The translations under genes were made by a program, and so were the position numbers. Of a stretch of 29,478 nt of DNA, positions 16,548 to 24,564 are shown one piece after another. The notes beneath the pieces were generated by a model. The model saw nothing but the letters and a program-made list of their open reading frames with translations, had not been told where the DNA came from and made no database searches. Origin of the DNA: an uncultured Megasphaera sp. (GTDB taxonomy: Bacteria; Bacillota; Negativicutes; Veillonellales; Megasphaeraceae). Position 1 is the first letter of the stretch, and the number at the start of each line of letters is the position of its first letter. The stretch spans positions 1 through 29,478 of the forward strand of contig UQHB01000035.1 in assembly GCA_900540735.1 (NCBI GenBank), given 5' to 3'.

Positions 16548-17963
16548 ATGGCAAAATTTAATCCAGTAACGCCAGAATTAATAGAAGAATTACAACAAGT
16601 TCTTGGTGAAAAGAACGTCAAAACGAGTGAAGATTACTTAGAAAAATATCAGACTGATGAAGAAGGGAATCCTCATTTCTTTAGTAAGCCAGAAGTCGTC
16701 GTCTTCCCAGAATCGACAGAACAAGTCGCTGAAGTCGTTAAACTTGCTAATCAATATTTAGTTCCATTGACCCCGCGGTCTGCTGGTTCGAACGTTGCTG
16801 CCGCTGCTATTCCTGTATACCACGGCATCGTTGTAGAACTGGAAAAAATGAATAAAATCTTGACTTTAGACCCAGATAATTTATACGCAACATGTGAAAC
16901 GGGCGTCATCACCGGTCAGCTCCAAGAAGAAGCACGGAAACACGGCCTCTTATATGCTGGCGACCCGTCCAGTTCGGAAAGCTGCCAAATCGGTGGTAAC
17001 GTTGCCAACAACGCTGGTGGTAACAAAGCTGTTAAATACGGCACGACGCGTCATCAGATTTACAGCTTAAAAGTCGTTACGCCGACAGGCGACATCGTTA
17101 CCTTGGGTGCGCGGTTGCAGAAGTGTTCTACAGGCCTTTGCTTAGAACAACTCCTTGCCGGTTCTGAAGGGACCCTCGGTATTATTACAGAAGTGACCGT
17201 TCGTCTCCGTCCGTTGCCACCATACAATTTCAACATGGTTTGCGTCTTCAAGACTGACGAAGAAGCCTTTGCATTGCCGAATAAAATCTTAAAAGCCGGC
17301 ATTGACCCGACGAGTATTGAATTCATGGATAACGCTGCTTTGAAATTGACTTGTGATTTCTTAGGCGAAAAATTCCCGCACGTCGATGAAGGCTGCGACT
17401 ATGTTATCGTTACAGTCGAAACATTCGACGAAGATGAACTGGATAAGAAAATGGAAAAACTCTGCGACCTTGCCGAAGCAAACGGCTCTATCGACGAATT
17501 TGAAGCAGATAAACGTATTTGGAAATTACGGAAACAGTTTGCTGAAGCTGCACGCGATAAAGACCGCATGTTCCAGACGGAAGACTTCGTCGTACCTCTC
17601 GACCAGATTCACAACATTACGAAACAGATTCCGGAATTACGGGAAAAATACGATCTCTTCTGCGTTACTGTTGCCCACATTGGCGACGGCAATATTCACG
17701 TCTTACCGCTGAATGTCAACGGCTTATCGCCAGAAGAATGGTACGAAAAGATTAAGAAATTCCACCGTGACCTCTTCCCGCGCGTCTATGCTTTAGGTGG
17801 TAAAATGTCTGGTGAACACGGCATTGGCTCTAAGAAATTAGAAGAATTTGCTCTTTGCACACCGACTGCTGAATTGAACATGATTAAAGCGATTAAGAAA
17901 GCCTTGGACCCGAATAACATCATGAACCCAGGCAAATTAGTCGATATGGAAGCAGACGCATAA
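16548..17963 (+). CDS. GlcD-type FAD-linked oxidoreductase, probable D-lactate dehydrogenase
   Basis: 471 residues. The N-terminal FAD-binding PCMH-type domain shows TPRSAGSNVAAAAIP, GDPSSSESCQIGGNVANNAGG and LLAGSEGTLGIITEVTVRL. The C-terminal FAD-linked oxidase domain shows VAHIGDGNIHVLPLN, the SGEHGIGSKKLE motif and DPNNIMNPGKLVDM. This is the GlcD/Dld family, which oxidises D-2-hydroxy acids such as D-lactate and passes electrons to ETF or another acceptor. ATG 16548 (MAKFN) is preferred to the upstream in-frame ATG at 16518 because GGAG lies just before it and the family starts here. It is a lone gene with its own promoter and operator candidate; no EtfAB or permease is adjacent. Lactate as substrate is inferred. 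Confidence 0.85.
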   Translation: MAKFNPVTPELIEELQQVLGEKNVKTSEDYLEKYQTDEEGNPHFFSKPEVVVFPESTEQVAEVVKLANQYLVPLTPRSAGSNVAAAAIPVYHGIVVELEKMNKILTLDPDNLYATCETGVITGQLQEEARKHGLLYAGDPSSSESCQIGGNVANNAGGNKAVKYGTTRHQIYSLKVVTPTGDIVTLGARLQKCSTGLCLEQLLAGSEGTLGIITEVTVRLRPLPPYNFNMVCVFKTDEEAFALPNKILKAGIDPTSIEFMDNAALKLTCDFLGEKFPHVDEGCDYVIVTVETFDEDELDKKMEKLCDLAEANGSIDEFEADKRIWKLRKQFAEAARDKDRMFQTEDFVVPLDQIHNITKQIPELREKYDLFCVTVAHIGDGNIHVLPLNVNGLSPEEWYEKIKKFHRDLFPRVYALGGKMSGEHGIGSKKLEEFALCTPTAELNMIKAIKKALDPNNIMNPGKLVDMEADA

Positions 17964-17986
17964 GCGTTTAGATAGCATCATAAGAG

Positions 17987-18019
17987 ACTGCTCTCTTTCA
18001 TAAGGGAGTAGTTTTTTTG
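17987..18019 (+). terminator. Terminator after the lactate dehydrogenase-like gene
   Basis: ACTGCTCTC (17987-17995) pairs with GGGAGTAGT (18004-18012) with two G-T pairs, followed by a run of T to 18019. Confidence 0.7.
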
Positions 18020-18256
18020 TCTCCTATCTCATTATGGCACGTTTGAGCAAAACGTTATGTTTATTTTGCAAAAACCCTTTACTTTTACCTATAAAATATG
18101 GTATGTATAGTATAAAGAGTATAAGATGAGTAAGTAAATAGTTATTATTATCGTATAGGCTTACGCATTCAGCACTCTTGCCTTGCCAAAGGGACTGTCG
18201 CAATACACACGCACCTGACGGGGAAAATATAAAATATAGGTGAAATAGGTGATAGT

Positions 18257-18502
18257 ATGAAATATTACAGCCGCTTGAAATCACTTCGTCTGGAAGCGAA
18301 GTTGTCGCAAGCCGATGTGTCCAAAGTATTACAGTGTTCCCAAGTGGGATATGGCATGTATGAATTAGGAAAGCGGAAGATTTCCGTAGAAAAAATGATT
18401 CAACTGGCCAGACTATATCACACGTCATTGGATTATCTCGTCGGCTTAACAGACGAACGGGAGCCGTATGATGATGCACATACCAGTGACGATGAAGTAT
18501 AA
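18257..18502 (+). CDS. Small XRE-family HTH regulator
   Basis: 81 residues and essentially one Cro/C1-type helix-turn-helix domain: RLKSLRLEAKLSQADVSKVL, then SQVGYGMYELGKRKIS as the recognition region, then LARLYHTSLDYLVGLTDERE. The tail is acidic (DDAHTSDDEV). Such single-domain proteins bind DNA as dimers. AGGTGA precedes ATG. The 290 bases upstream hold the previous terminator and an AT-rich stretch with a possible promoter (TTGCAA 18066, 18 bases, TATAAA 18090), followed by about 150 nt of leader whose pairing I could not resolve into a known element. No obvious target palindrome was found; the downstream decayed efflux region could have been its target. Confidence 0.85.
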   Translation: MKYYSRLKSLRLEAKLSQADVSKVLQCSQVGYGMYELGKRKISVEKMIQLARLYHTSLDYLVGLTDEREPYDDAHTSDDEV

Positions 18503-18545
18503 GCAAAACTTTTACAGTCTCTTTCTTGGCAGCGACTAGGCACGT

Positions 18546-18583
18546 AAAAAGGACAGGACTCGAGTATGGGTCCTGTCCTTTTT
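18546..18583 (+). terminator. Strong terminator after the XRE gene
   Basis: AAAAAGGACAGGAC (18546-18559) is the exact reverse complement of GTCCTGTCCTTTTT (18570-18583), with a 10-base loop. It is symmetrical and could work on either strand. Confidence 0.85.
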
Positions 18584-18652
18584 GCGTCTTCTCATGCCTA
18601 AAAGTATGGGCTTGTGCCAAGGTTTTAAGCATTGGCCTCAGAGCAAAACATA

Positions 18653-18662
18653 TTGCTACAAT
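18653..18662 (+). promoter_or_regulatory. Extended -10 promoter of the decayed efflux cluster
   Basis: TGC immediately before TACAAT (18657-18662) fits an extended -10. A weak -35 (TTGGCC) is 19 bases upstream. ACAAAGGAGA and ATG 18698 follow, so the expression signals survive although the genes are broken. Confidence 0.45.
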
Positions 18663-18697
18663 AGATATATACCATACTAGACAAAGGAGAAGAAAGA

Positions 18698-19514
18698 ATG
18701 AAGCTATTACAACAACGAACGATACGGTTTTGATTCTGTCAGCGGTCGCATGACGGACGAAGTCGTCAAAGGAGGAGACATTGTGAAAAAAGGCGATGTC
18801 CTCATGGTCCTCGATAGTACAGATATCGATTTATCCATTGAAAAGACAGTGGCTCAAATTGCCCAATTAGAGGCGCAAATCCAGTCGAAAAACGGTACTC
18901 CCAGACGAATACGAATGAAACCGAAAGCTGTCGGGCCATTGACCAACAGCGCGCAGCCATTGCCTCGGCAGAAGCGTCATTAGAAAACGATAGAGCCGAT
19001 TACAACCGAAAAGCAGCTCTCGTTGCCGAAGGAGCCATTTCCAAATCAGAAATGGATAATGCTACGAAAGCTTTGCAAGTATCGGAAGCCAATGTACGGC
19101 AACAGCAAGAAGGGTTAGCTAAATTACTCGGTGGCACTGTCGACACAGGCGATTCGAATACGCTGGCGTTAACAGATTTTATCGAAAAAAGGAGAAATGA
19201 TTTCGCCTAATACGCCGGTCATTCTCCTCGAAAGCAAACGCTATTATTATGATATTTACATCAATGAAACCCAAGCGGTTAACTTATACGAAGGGAAAAC
19301 CGTCACGGGCCATACGATTGCTGGTGATAAAAAAGTGACTGGTAAAATTCGCTTGCTGACGCAGGCACCGGGCTTTGCCGACCTCAAGATGACCCGTGAA
19401 AAAGGGCAAGCCAATTTATCGGCCTTTCAAGTACGGGTCTATACGGCTCCAGGCCAAGAGGTTTTACCTGGCATGACAATCGAGGTGAATGATGATGAAT
19501 TTCTTAAGAGATGA
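18698..19514 (+). pseudogene. HlyD-family membrane fusion protein, multiply frameshifted
   Basis: A strong ribosome binding site and MKLLQQRTIR start the gene, but it stops after 11 codons. Homology resumes in another frame at DSVSGRMTDEVVKGGDIVKKG (from about 18732), the first biotinyl-lipoyl half, so the membrane anchor and the following strand are deleted. Near 18895-18905 the frame changes again, giving QRAAIASAEASLENDRADYN and LVAEGAISKSEMDNATKALQ, the coiled-coil hairpin. A third break near 19190 leads to SPNTPVILLESKRYYYDIYI and TIEVNDDEFLKR at the end. A normal member has about 330 residues; some 270 codons remain. Its last codons overlap the permease start, so it was the first gene of an HlyD/ABC-2 efflux operon. 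Confidence 0.85.
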
Positions 19515-20104
19515 GTTAGCCTATTTATTTTCCGGCCAAAGCATGCCTTATGAAAAAGTGGCCATTATTGTCGCCGTCATCGTATCCCTTTTCTTTGGCT
19601 ATGTGTTGAGTAATAATGCCATTCATGAAGGGCCTGTAGCGGTCATTGATTTGGATAATTCAAAATATAGTCAAGAATTGATTGAAAAAATCGATGCGTC
19701 GCCTTTTATGAAAGTCGATGCCGTGTTGAATACAGCTGTAGAGCCGAAGTCCTTATTCTACGGCGATAGGTACATTGCTGTCGTCTATTTGCCGCCTCAG
19801 CTCGAAAAGAATCACTATAGCTCTCAAACCGGAGCGATTGGTGTTTTTTATGATAATTCTAATTTATCGCAGTCTAGTGCTATTAAATCCGCGTTAAATG
19901 CCATTATTGCTGCTGATGATTTGGGAATTTGAATTTACGCGAAATATTATTGTCCGCGGTGCTGGCTTTACAGATATGATGGGCCATTTTGGTGCCTTCT
20001 TACTCTATAGTGCTGCTGTGTGGTGTATATTTTCTCTTGTCTTTTACCGGGCACGGCAGCAGGCCGTATCTCGTGCTGTGAAAGGAGATGTCGTACATGG
20101 CTGA
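19489..20104 (+). pseudogene. ABC-2 type efflux permease with internal deletion
   Basis: The N-terminal part is intact: a membrane helix (KVAIIVAVIVSLFFGYVLS) and the periplasmic domain GPVAVIDLDNSKYSQELIEK up to SAIKSALNAIIAA. At about 19915 the frame is lost. The C-terminal end of the same protein is found directly after, in another frame: EFTRNIIVRGAGFTDMMGH and LLYSAAVWCIFSLVFYRARQ. Roughly 160 residues, including most membrane helices, are missing. Three ATG codons in a row (19489, 19492, 19495) follow GAGGTG; the true start is one of these. The function was drug or lipid export with the HlyD partner and an outer membrane protein; no ATPase is fused. Confidence 0.85.
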
Positions 20105-20381
20105 TTTTCAGCATTTTCTCGTCCTTGTCGATGGGTCCCCTGCGTCTTTAAAGGCCTGCGAAAAAGCTGTATACTTGACAGAAACATGCAAGTCACAAGT
20201 GACGCTGCTATATTTAGACTATTGCACGAACCATCCTAGGATAGATTGTATTATTATGGGAAATCGTGGGTTTGGTAAGCTAAAACAAATGCTTCTTGGC
20301 AGTGTAAGTCAAAACATTATCGTTCATGCGCCCCTGCCTGTAATGACTGTCAAAGAAACGGAGTGGGAGATGAAGGCATAA
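20097..20381 (+). pseudogene. UspA-family universal stress protein with in-frame internal deletion
   Basis: 94 residues instead of the usual 140-150. The N-terminal strand and helix (FLVLVDGSPASLKACEKAV) and the C-terminal nucleotide-binding end (DCIIMGNRGFGKLKQM and VSQNIIVHAPLPVMTVK) are both good UspA. About 50 residues between LLYLDY and PRIDCIIMG are gone, removing the middle strands and helices. The frame is kept, so a short protein may be made but should not fold normally. AAAGGAG precedes ATG 20097, which overlaps the permease C-terminal frame. Could be called a truncated CDS. Confidence 0.7.
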
Positions 20382-21232
20382 TTTCTGTTTTGATGTATTG
20401 GAAGAGCGTCGTTACCGCCGACGATACGGCAAGATTCTTGATGCGGATTAAGAGTAAGGGAATCGTGCAAGCTGGAGATAAGGGTACGAAGCGAAGTCCT
20501 GTATACGTTACCTGTGGTTGGTTAGGTACTCCCTTGTTGGCTGACAAGAGCCAGTGCTGTAGAGAGCAGGTTGCTCGTTGCGACAATATGGATACGCTTA
20601 CTATACGTCTGGAGCCAACTGTATATAGGCGTACAGACGAGGGGACTCGCAGGCATAATGATTTGTTGTCCACAAAGGTCTTGCGGTGTAATGGCCGGAC
20701 GTGTTGCTAAGGGCGAGTCTTGACGAATGAACACGCCCCATGTTTCCCGGAGCGGCAAGGGCATGACAGAATACATTTGCCTAGCAAAGACGGGGGTGAC
20801 CAGGGCCGCATCTACGTCATGATGTTGTAGTTTTTCTTCTATTTCACTCATATCGCCCGTGTAAAAGGAAAAGGTAATATACGGGTGGCGTTGTTGAAAT
20901 CCTGCGAACAGGTGCATCATCTGAGAGACGTGAGCATACTCACTTGTACCAATGCGAATCGTACCGGTTAGAGGCTTTTCTGCTTGTTGGAACGATTGCT
21001 TGGTCTGGTCGACGAGATTTAAAATCTCTTGGGCTTTACGCTGAAGGACGATGCCGTCACTGGTTAATTGTAAATTATGGGTGCGGTCGAATAAGGTCAC
21101 GCCCAATTCTTCTTCGAGCTGCATGATTTGCCGCGAAAGGGTAGTCTGTGTGAGGTGGAGCTTTTCTGCAGCCTTGGTCATGTTGCCTTCGCGGACGACG
21201 GCTAAAAAGTAATGTAAAATTCGTAATTCCAT
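20350..21232 (-). pseudogene. LysR-family transcriptional regulator, frameshifted near the C-terminus
   Basis: The N-terminal winged helix is perfect LysR: YFLAVVREGNMTKAAEKLHL and TLSRQIMQLEEELG, then the linker helix and the substrate domain (TGTIRIGTSEYAHVSQMMHL). The frame closes after LALVSQQGST at 20522. The missing end is read in the next frame from about 20545: VPNQPQVTYTGLRFVPLSPA and VSSAVTTLFQYIKTEI, ending at 20350. The break therefore sits at about 20530-20545, probably with a few codons lost. The gene converges on the broken UspA gene and their ends overlap. It may have regulated the efflux cluster. A truncated protein with an intact DNA-binding domain could still be made. Confidence 0.75.
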
Positions 21233-21275
21233 ATTATTACCACGATATACTAAGAGTTTTCTCTATTGTACCAAG

Positions 21276-21310
21276 AAAAAAGAACCATGTACAAGGCGTA
21301 CATGGTTCTT
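21276..21310 (-). terminator. Terminator of the dapL-ychF transcript
   Basis: AAGAACCATGTAC (21280-21292) and GTACATGGTTCTT (21298-21310) form a perfect 13-bp stem with a five-base loop. The A-run at 21276-21281 gives the T-tract on the minus strand. Confidence 0.85.
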
Positions 21311-21323
21311 CGTGTATTGACGA

Positions 21324-22430
21324 TTAGACGTTGAAGCGGAAGTACGTCACGTCACCATCTTGCATGACGTAGTCTTTCCCTTCAAGGCGGACTAAGCCTT
21401 TTTCTTTGGCTGCTTGTTCACTGCCGCAGGCAATGAGGTCGTCATAGGATACGATTTCGGCGCGAATAAAGCCCCGTTCAATATCCGTATGGATTTTACC
21501 GGCTGCTTGCGGTGCTTTCGTACCGTTAACGATAGTCCATGCGCGGACTTCATCAGCACCGGCTGTGAAGAAATTAATCAGGCCTAAGAGGGAGTAGCTG
21601 GCTTTAATAATCGTATCGAGACCAGCTTCAGGAAGGCCGAGCGCATTAAGGTATTCTTTTTCTTCGTCTTCCGGCAGTTCTGCAATTTCTGCTTCGATTT
21701 TGGCTGAAACGGCTACGACTTGGGCACCTTCTGCTTTGGCGTATTCTTTCAAGGCCTGTACGTGCGGATTGCTGTCCGGGTCGCTTGCTTCGTCTTCAGC
21801 AACGTTGGCAATATAGACAATCGGCTTAATGGTCAAGAGATTTAAATCCTTAATTAAGGGCAATTCGTCTTTCGTCAAAGCGACTTTACGAGCCGGTTCG
21901 CCGTCTTCGAGGGCAGCGAGGATTTTTTGGACGACTGCTAATTCTGCTTTTGCCGCTTTGTCACCGCACTGGGCGATTTTCGCAATGCGGTCAGCTCGTT
22001 TTTGCGTCGTTTCTAAGTCTGCTAAGCACAGTTCCGTATTAATGACTTCGATGTCACGAACCGGGTCAATGGAGCCTTCGACGTGCGTAATGTTGCCGTC
22101 TTCAAAGCAGCGGACTACTTCGGCAATAGCATCGGTTTCGCGGATATGGCTGAGGAACTTATTGCCTAGGCCTTCGCCTTTGGACGCACCGGCTACGAGA
22201 CCGGCAATATCGACGAAGCGCATGACTGCAGGAATCGTCTTTTTCGGTTTGTACATATCCGTCAGGACTTGAATGCGTTTATCCGGTACATCGACGACAC
22301 CGACATTCGGTTCAATCGTGCAGAATGGATAGTTTGCGGCTTCTGCGCCAGCCTTCGTAATAGCGTTAAATAATGTACTCTTGCCGACGTTCGGCAAGCC
22401 AACAATACCGACTTCCAAATTGGTACTCAA
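21324..22430 (-). CDS. ychF: YchF/OLA1-family P-loop NTPase
   Basis: 368 residues, full length. G1 is GLPNVGKST (11-19); switch II/G3 is VDIAGLVAGASKGEGLGN. The guanine-specifying NKxD is replaced by IANVAED, which fits the family's preference for ATP. A coiled-coil insert (about 130-180) and a C-terminal TGS domain (FTAGADEVRAWTIVNGTKAP) follow. The protein binds ribosomes and is linked to translation and stress control. The start is TTG at 22430-22428: no ATG fits, and AGGTGG lies nine bases upstream. It follows dapL by 15 bases in one transcript ending at 21276. Confidence 0.95.
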   Translation of the reverse strand: MSTNLEVGIVGLPNVGKSTLFNAITKAGAEAANYPFCTIEPNVGVVDVPDKRIQVLTDMYKPKKTIPAVMRFVDIAGLVAGASKGEGLGNKFLSHIRETDAIAEVVRCFEDGNITHVEGSIDPVRDIEVINTELCLADLETTQKRADRIAKIAQCGDKAAKAELAVVQKILAALEDGEPARKVALTKDELPLIKDLNLLTIKPIVYIANVAEDEASDPDSNPHVQALKEYAKAEGAQVVAVSAKIEAEIAELPEDEEKEYLNALGLPEAGLDTIIKASYSLLGLINFFTAGADEVRAWTIVNGTKAPQAAGKIHTDIERGFIRAEIVSYDDLIACGSEQAAKEKGLVRLEGKDYVMQDGDVTYFRFNV

Positions 22431-22445
22431 TGGGATAAACCACCT

Positions 22446-23687
22446 TTATTTAAATAATTTTAAATCTGCAATACGTTTAATAGCTTCTTCTGTGTGTTCT
22501 TTCGTGCCGAACGCAGTGAGTCGTAAGTAGCCTTCACCGTGCGGGCCAAAGCCGGAGCCCGGAGTTGTTACGACGTGTGCTTTTTCGAGGAGTAAATCAA
22601 AGAAGTCCCAGCTCTTCATGCCGTTCGGTGTCTGTACCCAAGCGTACGGCGAGTTCGTTGCACCGTAGACTGTAAATCCTGTAGCGACGAGGCCGTCACG
22701 GATGATGTGAGCGTTGTTCATGTAGTATTCTACGTCAGCTAAGCACTGTTTCTGGCCTGCTTCGGAGTAGTATGCTTCAGCAGCGCGCTGTACGACGTAC
22801 GGTGTGCCGTTGAAGAACGTGCATTGACGACGGTTCCACATAGGGTTAAGTTCTGCCGGTGTGCCATCAGCGTGGAGGCCTTTGCAAGCGTGCGGTACGA
22901 CGACGTAAGAGCAACGTGTACCTGTAAAGCCAGCACATTTGGAGTACGAACGGAATTCGATAGCGACTTCTTTAGCCCCTTCGATTTCGTAAATGCTGTG
23001 TGGAACGCCTGGTTCCGTAATGTATGTTTCATACGCCGAATCGTAGAGAATGATGAAATGTTTTTCTTTTGCAGCCTGTACCCAAGCAGCTAATTCTTCT
23101 TTCGTCATTGCCGTACCCGTTGGGTTGGACGGGTTGCAAAGATAGACAATGTCTACGTCTTCTTCAGGAGGCGTTGCTTTAAAGCCGTTTTCCGGTGTGC
23201 ACGGGAGGTAAACAACGTCGTCATAAATGCCTTTTTCGGCATTGAAATTGCCTGTGTGGCCAGCCATGACGTTGGAGTCGAGGTATACCGGGTATACAGG
23301 GTCAGCAACAGCGAATTTTAATTTCCGGTCAAAAATTTCTTGGATGCAAGCTACGTCTGTTTTTGCACCGTCGCCAACGAAGACTTCATCCGGTTCGAGG
23401 GAAATGCCGTGTTTTTCGTAGTCCCCTTTGATGATTGCTTCGCGTAAGAAATCATAGCCTTGTTCCGGGCCGTAACCACGGAATGTTTCAGCTTTGCCCA
23501 TTTCATCTACTGCTTTGTGCATTGCTTCGATAATAGCTGGAGCTAAGGGACGCGTAACGTCGCCAATACCGAGACGAATAATATCTGCTTCAGGATGTGC
23601 TTTCGAGAAGGCTTTTACTTTTTTTGCAATCGTTGCAAAGAGGTAGTTGCCAGGAAGTTTGAAGTAATTGTCATTTACATGAGCCAT
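22446..23687 (-). CDS. dapL: LL-diaminopimelate aminotransferase
   Basis: 413 residues. The N-terminus (NYFKLPGNYLFATIAKKVKA) and IRLGIGDVTRPL are the DapL hallmark. PLP Lys250 lies in FRSYSKCAGFTGTRCSY, and YLCNPSNPTGTAMT is the PLP loop. The enzyme converts tetrahydrodipicolinate to LL-diaminopimelate in one step using glutamate, bypassing the acylated route, and feeds lysine and peptidoglycan synthesis. Length and motifs match the family. AAGGAGGG lies upstream of ATG. It is first in a two-gene transcript with ychF, an odd pairing with no clear functional link. The 190 bases upstream hold no promoter I would rely on. Confidence 0.95.
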   Translation of the reverse strand: MAHVNDNYFKLPGNYLFATIAKKVKAFSKAHPEADIIRLGIGDVTRPLAPAIIEAMHKAVDEMGKAETFRGYGPEQGYDFLREAIIKGDYEKHGISLEPDEVFVGDGAKTDVACIQEIFDRKLKFAVADPVYPVYLDSNVMAGHTGNFNAEKGIYDDVVYLPCTPENGFKATPPEEDVDIVYLCNPSNPTGTAMTKEELAAWVQAAKEKHFIILYDSAYETYITEPGVPHSIYEIEGAKEVAIEFRSYSKCAGFTGTRCSYVVVPHACKGLHADGTPAELNPMWNRRQCTFFNGTPYVVQRAAEAYYSEAGQKQCLADVEYYMNNAHIIRDGLVATGFTVYGATNSPYAWVQTPNGMKSWDFFDLLLEKAHVVTTPGSGFGPHGEGYLRLTAFGTKEHTEEAIKRIADLKLFK

Positions 23688-23875
23688 GAGATAGCCCTCC
23701 TTATTTGTCCGTATTGTCTTGATAATTTGAACAGTCTTATTGTACTACAGATGAGATATATTGAAAAGATAGGCACGGCCTATACTAGATGATACATTTA
23801 AATGGTGACGATTCGTAGGATAAATTGTATAATAAAAATTGTCATCAATACTATAGCGGAAAGGATGGAAACATC

Positions 23876-24406
23876 ATGGATTATACACAACATAACTGCT
23901 TAATTGCTTATTTTTCCCATGCCGGACAGAATTATACGACTGGTGGCGTCTTACGTAACTTGCCCATTGGCAATACGGAACGGGCAGCTGATATGATTCG
24001 CAAATATACGAACGGTACACTGCGCCATATTTGGACGGTTAAGCCCTACCCGGAAGATGATTATCATGGTGCCGTTGCCATGGCTAAAGCCGAAAAGGCA
24101 GCCAATGCCCGGCCAGCCCTCGAAAATTTACCTGACTCCATTGCAGACTATGACATTATTTTCTTAGTCTATCCGAACTAGTGCGGTACCATGCCTATGG
24201 CTATGTGGACGTTCTTAGAATCTTTTGATTTTACAGGCAAAGAAATCCGCCCGTTCTGCACGCATGAAGGAAGCGGCTTAGGGCGGAGCTTGCAAGATAT
24301 TAAGGCCTTGTGCCCGACGGCAAAGTTAGGGCCAAGTTTAGCTCTCTTAGGCTCGACTATCCTCGATGCCGAAGACGATGTGCGCCGTTGGCTTACGGAA
24401 GCATAA
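23876..24406 (+). pseudogene. Flavodoxin-family protein with in-frame amber codon
   Basis: 177 codons reading as one flavodoxin: IAYFSHAGQNYTTGGVLRN (the FMN phosphate loop region), YDIIFLVYPN, then TAG at 24179-24181, then CGTMPMAMWTFLESFDF and RPFCTHEGSGLGRSLQDIK in the same frame. The family has a conserved YPNYWGTMP-like segment here, so the TAG and the neighbouring Cys codon replace the two aromatic residues. GGAAAGGATGG precedes ATG 23876. The product would have been a small FMN electron carrier or flavin-dependent reductase. The N-terminal half alone would not bind FMN well. Assigned by motif; the break is direct from sequence. Confidence 0.85.
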
Positions 24407-24426
24407 CTAGTGATAACGTATTGTAG

Positions 24427-24564
24427 AAAGAGAAACCTATGTGTTGGCTAAGCCGGGATCTTCGCGCTTTGCGGTCCGTTTTAGCAACCGCCTTGCGCTT
24501 CCTTTTAGTCAGCACCTTGCGGGCTAAAAGGCAACCGCACGCTCAAAGTATATGTTCCTCTTTT
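24427..24564. other. Structured intergenic element between convergent flavin genes
   Basis: About 135 bases that can fold into a long imperfect hairpin. The outer arms are AAAGAG-AAC-TAT-like (24427-24440) and its near complement (24550-24564). Inside, GCGGT pairs with ACCGC, and CCGTTTTAGC pairs with GCTAAAAGG with one bulge, enclosing a CCGC/GCGG pairing. Base composition is richer in G+C than the flanks. It could serve as a bidirectional terminator, a small RNA or a repeat-family copy; I do not recognise it as a named family. Confidence 0.45.

Noticed and set aside
18130..18256. Riboswitch or tRNA-like structure in the leader of the XRE gene
   Set aside because: Short G+C-rich pieces can pair, but no cloverleaf, no conserved riboswitch core and no clear alternative hairpin could be drawn.
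18024..18632. 202-residue minus-strand open frame
   Set aside because: It runs antisense through the XRE gene and two terminators, has a composition rich in His, Leu and Ser without domains, and has no ribosome binding site.
1425..24181. TAG recoding (pyrrolysine-like read-through), because both the TonB receptor and the flavodoxin are interrupted by TAG
   Set aside because: TAG is used as the ordinary stop of the intact iron-sulfur subunit gene (5128-5130), the same genes or neighbours carry frameshifts and a TAA, and no recoding machinery is visible.
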